DNA of 64,000 bases from MPNO01 sp965200535 (GCA_965200535.1 CBDAUF010000001.1:1240001-1304000), one strand, 5' to 3'. Positions 37,911 to 46,614 are shown, counted from the stretch's first letter. The notes: generated by a model not told the origin, from the letters alone. A program made the numbers and translations.

Positions 37911-38846
37911 CACGGGCGAACGGCGGCTGAGAGAGCGGCCCCATCGCAGCCCATCGAAGCAATTGAGCCGCGCCGCGGGCCAAGCCGGGCTCTCGCTCAT
38001 GACAACCGGTGGGAGGCGATAGGGATGATAACGCCGAGACGTCATTTCTGTCTGTTCGCAGGTGCTCCACTGGCGGCCGTGCCCGCGCCTTGAGCCGCCG
38101 CGGATACCCGCGGCCAGGTCATCGGGGTGCGTTGCGTTATTCGCGACGCGGCTCAGGAGGCTCATGCACCCCGCGCAACCAGTCCGGCCGGTCGGACGAC
38201 GGCCCTCCTTGCATCGGCCCCCGGCCGCGCTCATGAACATATCCGCCAACGTGTCGAACGCGGAGATGTTGTCTGGCCCGAATTGTTCGTTCTGTTCCAT
38301 GTTTTCCCTCACCTTGGCAAACGCGTTCTCCAGATCGGCTCGCTCCAGCAGACCGCGTTTGGCAAGGGCCTCCACCACAGCAGCCGGTAGCGGGCCTGGA
38401 GCTTCACCCCGGCGGACAGACGGTAATCCGGACCGGAGTCCCCGAGCCGATGCTTTTCGGCATGGTCCGGGCTGCGACGATCCTGAACGCCGGGTCATCG
38501 CCGTGAACGCCGCCATCCCGACGCCCGCGCCCGACCCGTGAGCACCCCCAAACGCCGGGCGGTCCGAATTTCCCCTTCTGGTCCCGGATCCGTGGATGCT
38601 TCCGGCTGATCCTGGAACGCACGCGCCTGCTCGCCGAACCGGCCTGGCGCCGGTCGAGCCGAATTTTCGATCGAACGGGCGAACCGGGTCACCGCGTCAT
38701 CCGTCTCGCCCACGGTCAGGGGTGAAAGCGGCACGATTACACCTGCCGCGTCTGTGAAGGCCATCTTCACCGCTCGCATCGCTCTTCCCGGTTTCCCTCG
38801 GTCGCCGACCGTCCGAACCCGGCGCCTGCGGCTCGGTTGATGTACC
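37911..38846. other. Gene-poor stretch with possible minus-strand remnants
   Basis: No confident gene in about 930 bases. Two minus-strand segments look partly protein-like: about 38230-38410 (AAVVEALAKRGLLERADLEN, NEQFGPDNISAFDTLADMF), probably a scrap of a helical protein; and 38495-38779, a 94-residue frame starting MRAVKMAFTDAAGVIVPLSP 68 bases after the YaaA/RelE fusion gene on the same strand. The latter could be a small co-transcribed gene but I cannot support a function. Confidence 0.35.
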
Positions 38847-40013
38847 TCAATCGTAGGCGTTCCCCCGGGGTGAAAATTGGCATAGCTTCACGATATGCTT
38901 TTCCGTATCGGGTTCGTACAAGAGACGATAATCGCCTATCCGATATCGCCACATACCCTGTAAGTCTTTCTGGAGGGGCTTGATCGTGTTCCCGCGGGGC
39001 GTACAGGGATCGCGGCTGATTTCCATGATTGAATTCAGGATCTGTTCCACGAGGTGAGGCTGCTTCCGCACGTCCCTGGCAAAAGATCCCGCGATCGCCA
39101 GCCGCCAACCGACGCCGCCCGCGGCGTCGCCTGTCATCTCGGGATTGCCGCCGCGGAGGACCTCCGCCGCGGCTGCCGGCGATTGCGGCTGCACCATTTC
39201 AGCTTCCTGCCGCGCCGTGAAGATATCGGCCAGTTCCTGCGGCCACTCGGGCGGCGGCGTCGCCTCGAACCCGATGCGCACGGTTTCCACCCGGGCGCCC
39301 GGTTCCAGACCGACGAGATCGTCTTCCGAACAATCGAGGAAATTCGAGCCCAGCAATTTCCCGAACGATGTCAGCGCTCGATCGCCCGGAGCCATCGAAT
39401 CGAAAAAATGCAGGACCTTGATATTTCTCTCCCCGATCTCGTTCCAGTCGATGAGGTTCCGGTATGCGTCGATAGCGGTCAGGTCGAAAATCCTGCCGAT
39501 CCCGAACCTCGACGCATAGTCCGCCAGGATTTCCGTCAACAGGGAATCCCTGCACCATAATTCGGCAACCTCGGACTTGAGAGGACAGCTGTAGAGCTGG
39601 ATGGGCTCCAGCGGGCGCAACAGGCCGTACAGTCCGGACAGGAAAAGCACGTGGTGGGGCGAGGCCTCCAGCCGTGCTTGCCTGTCAGCACCCAGCGCCT
39701 GGAACAGACGCCCCTCGTAGCGGGAGACAGCCGGCAGGTAGGCGGCGGTGCGCCGGCCGCCAAAATCCTGACCGCTCACCAGATTGCGGTTGTGCTCGAG
39801 CGCGGACAGACGGACGCCGTGCCAGTCCGGTGCCGTCGGGCCGGTAACGAGCCGGAGCACTTCCTCCCGCCGCTCCAGCAACCGCCCCCGGGTCCCGGGC
39901 GGCAGGGTCGAGGCAACGGTTTGTCGATCGTCGAACACCGTTGTCCCGCCGGATACCTTGGTCAGCGAACAGGTCGTCAGAAACAGGATCATGCTCATCG
40001 TGCGGTCCGACAT
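38847..40013 (-). CDS. Fusion of a YaaA-like domain and a RelE/ParE-type toxin domain
   Basis: Residues 1 to about 270 resemble the YaaA (DUF328) fold: LTTCSLTKVSGG, then HNRNLVSGQDFGGRRTAAYLP, RYEGRLFQALG, and HHVLFLSGLYGLLRPLEPIQ with YSCPLKSEVAELW. After an Ala-rich linker, about residues 300-388 form a RelE/ParE toxin domain: WRLAIAGSFARDVRKQPHL, then KPLQKDLQGMWRYRIGDYRL and ending CQFSPRGNAYD. YaaA-like proteins bind DNA and protect against oxidative damage; RelE-type domains cut mRNA or block gyrase. No separate antitoxin gene is recognisable on either side. The N-terminal domain may hold the toxin inactive in cis, but that is inference. Confidence 0.8.
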   Translation of the reverse strand: MSDRTMSMILFLTTCSLTKVSGGTTVFDDRQTVASTLPPGTRGRLLERREEVLRLVTGPTAPDWHGVRLSALEHNRNLVSGQDFGGRRTAAYLPAVSRYEGRLFQALGADRQARLEASPHHVLFLSGLYGLLRPLEPIQLYSCPLKSEVAELWCRDSLLTEILADYASRFGIGRIFDLTAIDAYRNLIDWNEIGERNIKVLHFFDSMAPGDRALTSFGKLLGSNFLDCSEDDLVGLEPGARVETVRIGFEATPPPEWPQELADIFTARQEAEMVQPQSPAAAAEVLRGGNPEMTGDAAGGVGWRLAIAGSFARDVRKQPHLVEQILNSIMEISRDPCTPRGNTIKPLQKDLQGMWRYRIGDYRLLYEPDTEKHIVKLCQFSPRGNAYD

Positions 40014-40209
40014 TCCGAGGGGTGCAGATCCCGGATCGTACCTCTTGCCACATTGCCGGTGAATGCGGGCCGGGCTCGAATGGTCGGGGAGGCGCTCTAC
40101 AGGCCGTGGCCGATCGCCAGCGGATCGCGATGTCCCCAGTTTGTGGGCGCCTTGGCCACCGCCGGACAGCCCGATCGAGCTGCGTCACAAGGAGGCGCGA
40201 GCACCGTGC
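40014..40209. other. Spacer between the fusion gene and the BrnT scrap
   Basis: Upstream region of the YaaA/RelE gene. No recognisable gene or operator was found by eye. Confidence 0.4.
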
Positions 40210-40347
40210 TCAGGAGCTTTGCTTGAGCCGCTCGGCGATCCGGTGCGGGTCGAGGAATGTGCGGACGGCATGGGCGAAGTCGAAGCCGCGGCGCAGGAAG
40301 CACGCTTTGTTCCTAGCATCGCCCCGTTCGAACTCCACCGCGGGCAT
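40210..40347 (-). pseudogene. BrnT-like toxin, N-terminal remnant
   Basis: A 45-residue frame from ATG 40347 reads VEFERGDARNKACFLRRGFD then FAHAVRTFLDPHRIAERLK before the stop. BrnT toxins start with F-E-W-D-x-x-K-x-x-x-N-x-x-K-H-G-x-F-x-x-A-x-x-x-F-x-D-P. The first half of the toxin is recognisable but the Trp and Lys-His positions are altered and the catalytic C-terminus is missing; no BrnA antitoxin follows. Confidence 0.5.
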
Positions 40348-40455
40348 ATGGGCCAATGGCCTATTGAAACCAAGCCAAAAACGTTTCCCCGTGCGTCCAG
40401 ATGCGTCGTGTGAGCCGCGATAGGCGCCCCATAGGCTCGGGCCCGTATCGTGCGA

Positions 40456-41934
40456 TCACCGGAACGACCGGTGCACGAGCGTCGATCCGATTTCGTGCAG
40501 GCGGTCTCTCCACGCGAGGGCCGACAGCCAGCGTTCCGGAATGCCGCTCAGGCCGTACAACGAGCCCGCGAGTTGCCCTGTGACCGCTGCCACAGTGTCG
40601 GCGTCGTCGCCGAGATTGGCGGCCAGAAGCACCGCGCCCTCGAAGCTGGAGGTTCGGGCGGCACACCACAATGCCGCTTCCAACGTGTGAACCACATATC
40701 CGCTCGACGAGATGCGGTCACGGGATTTCCCGCGCCAGCTCCCCGCCATGATTTGGGCAACTTCCGGGCTGCCGTCGAATGTTCTCGGCGCGAGCACCGT
40801 CGCCGCGGGGACGCCCGCGATGGCCTCGGACAGCAGTTCGACGAAAACCCGGCATCCGTCGACGGCCGCCCGGGCCGCGTGCGTGGTGCGGCTCTGATCG
40901 ACCGCGAGGGCGGCCGCGCGGCCGGCGTCGTTCCAGTAGCGCACCGCGACGGGCGACAGCCGCATGAGCGAGCCGTTGCCCGCGGTTCTTTCATCCGTCG
41001 AGCCGGCAAACGGATTGTCCCGCATCTCGTATCGACCGAGTGCATGCCGCGTCGTTACGCCGATGTCGAAGCAATGCCCCGTGCACGAATAGTCGCCGTT
41101 GCGCCACCAACCGACAAACCGGTCCATCAAATCGGCGGCATCGAATCCGTCGCACGCGACCAGGCTTTCCGCCAGCGCAAGCGCCATCGCGGTGTCGTCG
41201 GTCCACTCGCCCGCACGCAGATCGAACGGGCCGCCGCCGCACATATCCCGCAACCGCGGTTTGCTGTCGCGCGCCGCGAATTCGAGCGTGGTTCCAAGAG
41301 CGTCCCCGACGGCGAGTCCGACGAATGCCCCCAGGGCGCGGTCCTCGATCGAGTCCCGCGTCCGCGGGGGGCCGATGGGCGGCCGAGGCGTTCGTCTGGC
41401 GGCATGCGCTTCCTGCGCCGATGTCTCGATGGCGCCCGGCCTCGCGGCGCGCACCCGCTGGATGGCCTCTTGCGGTGCAACGCCAAGCTCCGCCAGAAGG
41501 CGCGCGGCCACGGTACCGGCGCGTCCGAGACCGCCGCGGCAATGCACCAGCACGTCGAAGCCGAGGCGCAGCCGGTCGCGCAGCGCCGGCCCGGCCCGCC
41601 TCTGCCACGCCTCTTCGAAATCGGGTCCCGGCGGGTTCACATCTTCGATCGGCAGATGCCACCACTCCATGCGGTGCGCGGCCGCCGCGTCGCCGAGGCG
41701 CTCCACCCTCAGAAGCTCCATTTCCCGGTTGGTGATCAGCGTAACCACCGCGCTTGCGCCCCAGCGCGCGATCTCTCTCATGTCGAGATCGAGGTCGCGG
41801 TCCCATGCGCCCGACATGGCCGCCGCATCGACCTTGCCCGGGCAAAGCGTGATGCCGACGCGGCCCTGGTTCGGTCCGGCGGCAACCTCGGCAATTCTCA
41901 GAGGATCGCTCTCGCTCGTCCTCGCACGGGGCAT
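40456..41934 (-). CDS. Tyrosine/dual-specificity phosphatase fused to ADP-ribosylglycohydrolase
   Basis: The 492-residue product (ATG 41934) has two enzymes in one chain. Residues about 20-185 form a CDKN3-like protein phosphatase with the P-loop HCRGGLGRAGT (Cys132, Arg138) and a WWHLPIEDVNPP general-acid loop. Residues about 200-490 form an ADP-ribosylglycohydrolase: GAFVGLAVGDALGTTLEF, the first metal site GEWTDDTAMALAL, GNGSLMRLSPVAV, and the second metal site NLGDDADTVAAVTGQLAG. ARH enzymes remove ADP-ribose from proteins or nucleic acids. The pairing suggests reversal of two modifications on one target, or removal of ADP-ribose then phosphate. It stands alone on its strand. Confidence 0.85.
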   Translation of the reverse strand: MPRARTSESDPLRIAEVAAGPNQGRVGITLCPGKVDAAAMSGAWDRDLDLDMREIARWGASAVVTLITNREMELLRVERLGDAAAAHRMEWWHLPIEDVNPPGPDFEEAWQRRAGPALRDRLRLGFDVLVHCRGGLGRAGTVAARLLAELGVAPQEAIQRVRAARPGAIETSAQEAHAARRTPRPPIGPPRTRDSIEDRALGAFVGLAVGDALGTTLEFAARDSKPRLRDMCGGGPFDLRAGEWTDDTAMALALAESLVACDGFDAADLMDRFVGWWRNGDYSCTGHCFDIGVTTRHALGRYEMRDNPFAGSTDERTAGNGSLMRLSPVAVRYWNDAGRAAALAVDQSRTTHAARAAVDGCRVFVELLSEAIAGVPAATVLAPRTFDGSPEVAQIMAGSWRGKSRDRISSSGYVVHTLEAALWCAARTSSFEGAVLLAANLGDDADTVAAVTGQLAGSLYGLSGIPERWLSALAWRDRLHEIGSTLVHRSFR

Positions 41935-42221
41935 GATCGATCCCTTTCCACTGTTGCCGGCGCCCGATTTCGATGAACGGCTGCGGTCACCATCGCCGGA
42001 CCGCGCGCCTCGGAGATGAGGATGACTCCCGCACCGGCCGTCGAAGCCGTTGTCCACCGGGTTCGCCATTTTCGTCTCGGCCCCTCCGGGTTGGCGATAT
42101 GGAGGGATCCTACGGCAGCGGTGCGTCATATCCGGTCGTGCCGAGACACCGCCGGTTTCGGCTTCCGCCGCCGCCCGTTCGGCGGCACAATGGGCGGGCC
42201 AACCGGTGCGGGAGGGCCGCC

Positions 42222-43046
42222 ATGCCCAAGGTTCTGACGCAAGCCCAGGTCGATCAGTTCTGGAACGACGGGTACTGCTTCCCCTTCGACTGCCTGACGA
42301 CGGAAGAGGCGTCCCTGGCGCGGGCGCGGCTGGAGGCATTCGAGGCCGAGATCGGCGGCGACATCCAGAAGCATCTGCGCGTCAAGGTCCATCTCGGTTT
42401 CATGTGGCTGTGGGAACTCGCTCACCACCGCGCGATCCTCGATGCCGTCGAGGATCTGATCGGCCCCGATATCCTGCTTTATCTGTCGACGCTGTGGTTC
42501 AAGGATGCGGGCGACGGCAAGCTGGTCTCGTGGCATCAGGATTCGGCCTATTACGGGCTGGAGCCGCACGATGTGGTGACGCTGTGGCTCGGTTTCACCG
42601 ACTCCAACGAGGAGAACGGCTGCGTGCAGATCATTCCGGGCACCCACAAGGAGCCCGACTACGTCCATGTCGAGACCTACGCGGCGGACAACCTGCTCGC
42701 CCGCGGCCAGACCATCGAAGACATCGACGATTCGACGGCCGTCAAGCTCGAGCTGAAGGCCGGGCAGTTCTCGCTGCACCACGAGCGGCTGGTGCACGGC
42801 TCCGCCCCCAACCGGTCGGACGACCGCCGCCTCGGCATGTCGTTCACCTACCTGCCGACCCATGTCCGCTGCAACCTGCCGAACCGGACGGCGGTGCTGT
42901 GCCGGGGGGTGGACGAGTACGGCCACTGGGGGCGCGACCCGGTGCCGAGCCGCGACCGCGACCCGGCATGCTGGGAAGCGATCCGCTTCTGGATCGACGG
43001 CTACGCCGACCCCGACGTGACCCAGGAGGCGCTGCTGCCCGGCTGA
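42222..43046 (+). CDS. Phytanoyl-CoA dioxygenase (PhyH) family protein, copy 1
   Basis: The 274-residue product is a non-haem Fe(II)/2-oxoglutarate oxygenase. The iron triad is visible: His and Asp in SWHQDSAYYGLEP near residue 107, and the distal His in HHERLVHGSAPNRS near 190; Arg in the latter region would bind 2-oxoglutarate. GGAGGG precedes ATG 42222. A paralogue broken by a stop codon lies at 47679-48494 on the opposite strand. The substrate is unknown. Confidence 0.88.
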   Translation: MPKVLTQAQVDQFWNDGYCFPFDCLTTEEASLARARLEAFEAEIGGDIQKHLRVKVHLGFMWLWELAHHRAILDAVEDLIGPDILLYLSTLWFKDAGDGKLVSWHQDSAYYGLEPHDVVTLWLGFTDSNEENGCVQIIPGTHKEPDYVHVETYAADNLLARGQTIEDIDDSTAVKLELKAGQFSLHHERLVHGSAPNRSDDRRLGMSFTYLPTHVRCNLPNRTAVLCRGVDEYGHWGRDPVPSRDRDPACWEAIRFWIDGYADPDVTQEALLPG

Positions 43047-43073
43047 GCGCCGGCCTCTGTCGTCGGCGCCGCC

Positions 43074-43526
43074 TCAGGCGAGCGCGTCGAGGTCGGCCAG
43101 CACCTGGTCGGGGTGGTCGGCCGGTTTCACCGCCGCATAGGACGCCGCGACCCTGCCCTCGGGCGAGATCAGGACCGACCTGCGCGGCGTGCGCTCATCC
43201 TCCGGCGCCGCCACGCCGTAGGCGATGCTCGCCGTCCGGTCGCCGTCGCTCAGCAGGTCGTAGCGAAACCCGTGCTTGGTCCGGAACGCCCGGTTCGCCT
43301 CGGTGCTGTCGTAGCTGATCCCGAGGATGACGGCATTCCTGTCGACAAAGTCCTGGATTCGATCACGGAACCCCTGGCCTTCGATGGTTCACCCCGGCGT
43401 GTCGGCTCTCGGATACCACCAAAGCAGCACATACCTGCCGGCGAATTCGTCGAGGCTCACCGCCTTGCCGTCCTGGTTGACCATCGTGAACCCCGGCGCG
43501 GCCGCGCCGACATCGATCAGCCCCAT
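43074..43526 (-). CDS. Candidate selenocysteine peroxiredoxin (BCP/PrxQ-like), UGA at the catalytic Cys
   Basis: ATG 43526 (GGAGGG upstream) opens a 150-codon frame of the AhpC/TSA fold: VGAAAPGFTMVNQDG, FAGRYVLLWWYPRADTPG, then TGA (43389-43391, codon 46), then TIEGQGFRDRIQDF, VILGISYDS, and RRSVLISPEGRVAASYA to the true stop at 43074. In BCP/PrxQ relatives the codon-46 position is the peroxidatic cysteine (TPGCT). A TGA exactly there, with every other residue of the family kept, is the signature of a selenoprotein. No resolving Cys is present five residues later (Gly instead), so it would be a 1-Sec type. A SECIS-like hairpin follows. The alternative is a chance Cys-to-stop mutation. Sec-machinery genes are not in this window. 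Confidence 0.8.
43355..43372 (-). promoter_or_regulatory. Candidate bacterial SECIS hairpin downstream of the UGA
   Basis: Read on the minus strand, GGUUC pairs with GAAUCC (one bulged U), closing the 7-base loop CGUGAUC. The loop begins 21 bases after the UGA, inside the 16-37 base window described for bacterial SECIS elements, and has a G among its first two loop positions. A competing weaker fold exists (GAACC with GGUUC at the UGA itself). Judged by eye without energy calculation. Confidence 0.45.
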
Positions 43527-43613
43527 CTTTCCCTCCGGTCCCGGTCGCCCGCCTTCACGCGCATCGGCCTCGCACAGTAGGGCGAAACGCCGTCCGGCGA
43601 AACCATGCCTGTG

Positions 43614-44204
43614 CTACCCGCCCCGCGTGCGGTTTCCTCCGGCCCGGCCGCCGGGCGGGGAACGCGGCGCCAGCATGCGCGTCAGGGTCGCGTTGCGGTC
43701 CACGAAATGATGCTTCAGCGCGGCCCCCGCATGGACGGCGGCGAGCGCGATGCCGCCGTAGGCGAACCAGTAGTGGAGATCGACGGCGAGGTCGCGGGCC
43801 CGGCCCGTCACCGCGAACAGGGCCGGCAGCTCGAAAAGGCCGAACATGTCGATGCCGGCGCCCTCCGAGGTCGAGATCGCGTAGCCGGTGACCGGGGCGA
43901 GGACCGCGAGCGCGGCGAGACTCCAGTGGGTGACGGCAGCGCCCGTCCGCTCCCAGGCCCGCAGCCCCGGCACCAAACCGGGGGCGGGATCGACGCACCG
44001 CCAGCCCAGCCGCGCCAGCGCCAGGACCAGCACCGCGATCCCCGCGGCCTTGTGGATGGCGAGCGAGTCGTTGTACCAGGGATCGTAGTAGGTGAGGCCG
44101 ACCATCCACACGCCGAGCGCGGTCAGCCCGATGAAGGCGAGCGCGACCGACCAGTGGAAGGCGATCGAGACCAGGCCGTAACGCCCTTCGGCGTTCCTCC
44201 ACAC
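43614..44204 (-). CDS. Cytochrome b561 family protein
   Basis: The 196-residue product is a four-helix membrane cytochrome of the bacterial b561 type, passing electrons between quinol and periplasmic partners. Haem-ligand histidines are visible in SIAFHWSVALAFIG, SLAIHKAAGI and VDLHYWFAYGGIALAAVHAG. It follows yceI by 28 bases on the same strand; b561 and YceI are often paired, where YceI may carry isoprenoid or quinone. Confidence 0.9.
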   Translation of the reverse strand: MWRNAEGRYGLVSIAFHWSVALAFIGLTALGVWMVGLTYYDPWYNDSLAIHKAAGIAVLVLALARLGWRCVDPAPGLVPGLRAWERTGAAVTHWSLAALAVLAPVTGYAISTSEGAGIDMFGLFELPALFAVTGRARDLAVDLHYWFAYGGIALAAVHAGAALKHHFVDRNATLTRMLAPRSPPGGRAGGNRTRGG

Positions 44205-44232
44205 AGCGGCCGGCCGGCGCGGGCGGCGTTCC

Positions 44233-44808
44233 CTACCGGCGGATCCCCTCGATGGACAGGAACAGGTCGAGGGATTCGCTCGCCGGGCCGAGATTGCGGT
44301 CCACGCCGAAATCCCTGCGGGTCAGGGTCAGCGCGCCCTCGAAGCCGGCGCGGTAGCCGCCCCACGGATCCTTGCCCTCGCCCAGCTTTTTCACCGCGAT
44401 GGCGACCGGCCTGGTCACGCCGTGCAGGGTCAGGTTGCCCGTCATCGTGCCGCCCTTGGCGTCGCCTTCGTAGCCGGTGCTGACGAAGGTCGCTTTGGGA
44501 TACTTCTTCACGTCGAGGAAGTCGGCCGAGCGCAGGTGCTTGTCGCGTTCGGCATGGCCGGTGTCGATGCTGGCGGTGTCGATTTCGACCGCGACCGTCT
44601 GCCCCGCCGGCCCCGCCGCCGGATCGTAGGTAAAGCTGCCGGACAGCTTGTCGAAGGTGCCGATCATCCATGAAAAGCCGAGGTGGGAGATCTTGAACTG
44701 GACGACGCTGTGGGCCGGATCGATCCGGTATTCGGCCGCCTCCGCCGCCGCGGGGACGAGCGCGATGGCGGCCGCCGCAAGGGCGCCCCGCAAGGTGCGT
44801 TTGTTCAT
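44233..44808 (-). CDS. yceI: YceI family periplasmic lipid-binding protein
   Basis: The 191-residue product (ATG 44808) has a signal peptide (ALAAAAIALVPAAAEA) and the YceI lipocalin-like fold: YRIDPAHSVVQFKISHLGFS, VEIDTASIDTGHAERDKHLR-type loop, then GNLTLHGVTRPVAI and RRDFGVDRNLGPASE. YceI proteins bind polyisoprenoid quinones or amphiphiles. It is first of a two-gene unit with cytochrome b561. Confidence 0.92.
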   Translation of the reverse strand: MNKRTLRGALAAAAIALVPAAAEAAEYRIDPAHSVVQFKISHLGFSWMIGTFDKLSGSFTYDPAAGPAGQTVAVEIDTASIDTGHAERDKHLRSADFLDVKKYPKATFVSTGYEGDAKGGTMTGNLTLHGVTRPVAIAVKKLGEGKDPWGGYRAGFEGALTLTRRDFGVDRNLGPASESLDLFLSIEGIRR

Positions 44809-45032
44809 GGTCGAGCCTCCGTTGACGTTAGCCGCTACGATGCCGGCCGCACCGACGGGTCTCAACCCGTGCGGAACGGGTTTTCATCGCCGCCGACGCG
44901 CAGCCGTCCGGGACTGCCCCGTCCTTCGCGGCCGCGTCCGGCAGGCCGGCGGCAACGCGGTTTGCCCGCGCTCGACACGTTACACGTACGGGAAGCGGAA
45001 ATCCGTCGCACCGAAGTGCGGTCGGTGCGCGA

Positions 45033-46013
45033 TCAGGCCCGCGCCCGGCCCCGGATCTCCGGCGAGTCGGTTGCGTAGCGCCGCGCCCGGAATATCCAGT
45101 TGATCTCGTTGAACACCGGGTGGGCGCCCCAGTAGGGGCAGACATATTCCCAGACCACGTCGCAGTCCGGGGTGACTTCGAAGATCGCGCCCTTGCCGCC
45201 CTCGCAGATCAGGGTGTTGCCGCCCGCCAGACGCTGGCAGCCGCTGATATGCGGATTGTAGAACGAGAGCGGGTTGCGTCGGGCCGTGTATTTCCACACC
45301 GTCTCCCCGCTCTCCGGCTCGATCTCCCAGACGCTGGAATACTGGATGTCCGAAGCGTAGGCGCCGTTGGCAAAGACCAGGACATTGCCGTTGTCCAGCA
45401 TGGTGCAGTCGTGCTGGCCGCCCAGCCGGTCGTCCTGGAATTCCCACTTCACCTCGCCGCTGCGGCGGTCGAGGATGACGAGCAGGTTGAGCGTCTTGAA
45501 GCTGACCAGATAGTCGCCGCCGGGCAACACGTCGATCGCGTTGCCGTGCCCGTAGATCGCGCGCGGCGCGTTGCGGTGCAGGGGGTAGCGGTCGAAGTCG
45601 AGGCTGGCGGTGCGCCATTCCCACACCGTCTCGCCCTCGGGGCCGACCTCGCGGACGACCTCGCCGTAGATGCCGTCGCGGTGTTCGCTGCCGGGAACGC
45701 CGCCCCTCACCCGCGCCGCCCGGTCCGGATCGAGAAGCTCCCAGGCGATATAGACGGCGCCGCCGTTGTCGAGCCTGCGCGCATCGTGATGCTGCATGCG
45801 GTCGACATGCTCCCACACGACGGCGCCGTCCCAGTCGTACTCGCGCATGCGTCCGCCGGGGCCGGCCTGTATGTCGGGGCCGTCGTCCACCCGCTCGCAG
45901 ACCCAGAGATTGCCGTTGGCGAGGAGCGCGTTGCAGTGGGTCGACCCGCCGCCCGTGGTCCACTCGCGGACCGGCCAGCCCTCCATGTCGATGAGGTAGA
46001 CCCGGTCGCTCAT
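45033..46013 (-). CDS. Arylsulfotransferase (ASST)-family beta-propeller protein, copy 3
   Basis: The 326-residue product shows the ASST-like blades YLIDMEGWPVREW, CNALLANGNLWV, YDWDGAVVWEHVDRMQHHD, AIDVLPGGDYLV and RLAGGNTLICEG. The RMQHHDARRLDNGG block parallels DHDQHHDLRRLENGN of copy 1, and both end alike (RRYATDSPEI). It is slightly shorter at the N-terminus, with no signal peptide. Substrate unknown. Confidence 0.85.
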   Translation of the reverse strand: MSDRVYLIDMEGWPVREWTTGGGSTHCNALLANGNLWVCERVDDGPDIQAGPGGRMREYDWDGAVVWEHVDRMQHHDARRLDNGGAVYIAWELLDPDRAARVRGGVPGSEHRDGIYGEVVREVGPEGETVWEWRTASLDFDRYPLHRNAPRAIYGHGNAIDVLPGGDYLVSFKTLNLLVILDRRSGEVKWEFQDDRLGGQHDCTMLDNGNVLVFANGAYASDIQYSSVWEIEPESGETVWKYTARRNPLSFYNPHISGCQRLAGGNTLICEGGKGAIFEVTPDCDVVWEYVCPYWGAHPVFNEINWIFRARRYATDSPEIRGRARA

Positions 46014-46119
46014 CGTCCGGGAAAACAGGGTCAGGCCGGGCGTCGACCGCCCCCGATCGTGGAACGTGACGCCGGTATTCCGGATAAGCGTCGCAGCCTC
46101 CTGTCGGACGGCGTCCGGT

Positions 46120-46614
46120 TCAGGCGTCCGGGACGCGCCAGCCGTCGTAGCGCAGGGCGTCGATATCGACGGTGATACCGTGGCCGCGCGCCGGCCCGCG
46201 CGCGAGGTTGGGCGCGTCTGCGTAGCCTTCGTGGCAGAAGAGTTCGATCACGTTGCCCGAGGGATCGCGGAAGAACATCAGCGCCTCCTTCCCCTGCCGG
46301 GTCCAGAAATCGCTGCTCGAAACGCCGCAGCGGCCGAGCCAATCCTTCATCTGGACGAGGGCCTCGGCGCTGCATGCCAGACCGACATGCGGATACTCGG
46401 TGCCCGCATCGAGGAAAGTGCAGCCGTCGGAGCCGATGCCGATGCGGACACCGCAGATATCGAACAGGGCGAAGGCGGATTCCTGCACCAGCAGCGTGCC
46501 GCCCAGCACCTCGCGGTAGAAACGGATGCCCTCCGCGAGATCCCGGCACGGGAAGCTCACATGGTCGATGCCGTCGAAGACGGGCGGCCCCGACGGCTCG
46601 CTGTTCCGGTCCAT
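46120..46614 (-). CDS. VOC (glyoxalase/bleomycin-resistance/dioxygenase) superfamily protein
   Basis: The 164-residue product has one or two VOC modules: GIDHVSFPCRDLAEGIRFYR and LFDICGVRIGIG, then EYPHVGLACSAEALVQMKDW and MFFRDPSGNVIELFCHEGY. Metal ligands are probably His in DHVSF, His in YPHVGL and Glu in NVIELF. ATG 46614 has GGGAGGAGC upstream. It may be a lyase, dioxygenase or binding protein; the substrate cannot be told. Confidence 0.85.
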   Translation of the reverse strand: MDRNSEPSGPPVFDGIDHVSFPCRDLAEGIRFYREVLGGTLLVQESAFALFDICGVRIGIGSDGCTFLDAGTEYPHVGLACSAEALVQMKDWLGRCGVSSSDFWTRQGKEALMFFRDPSGNVIELFCHEGYADAPNLARGPARGHGITVDIDALRYDGWRVPDA

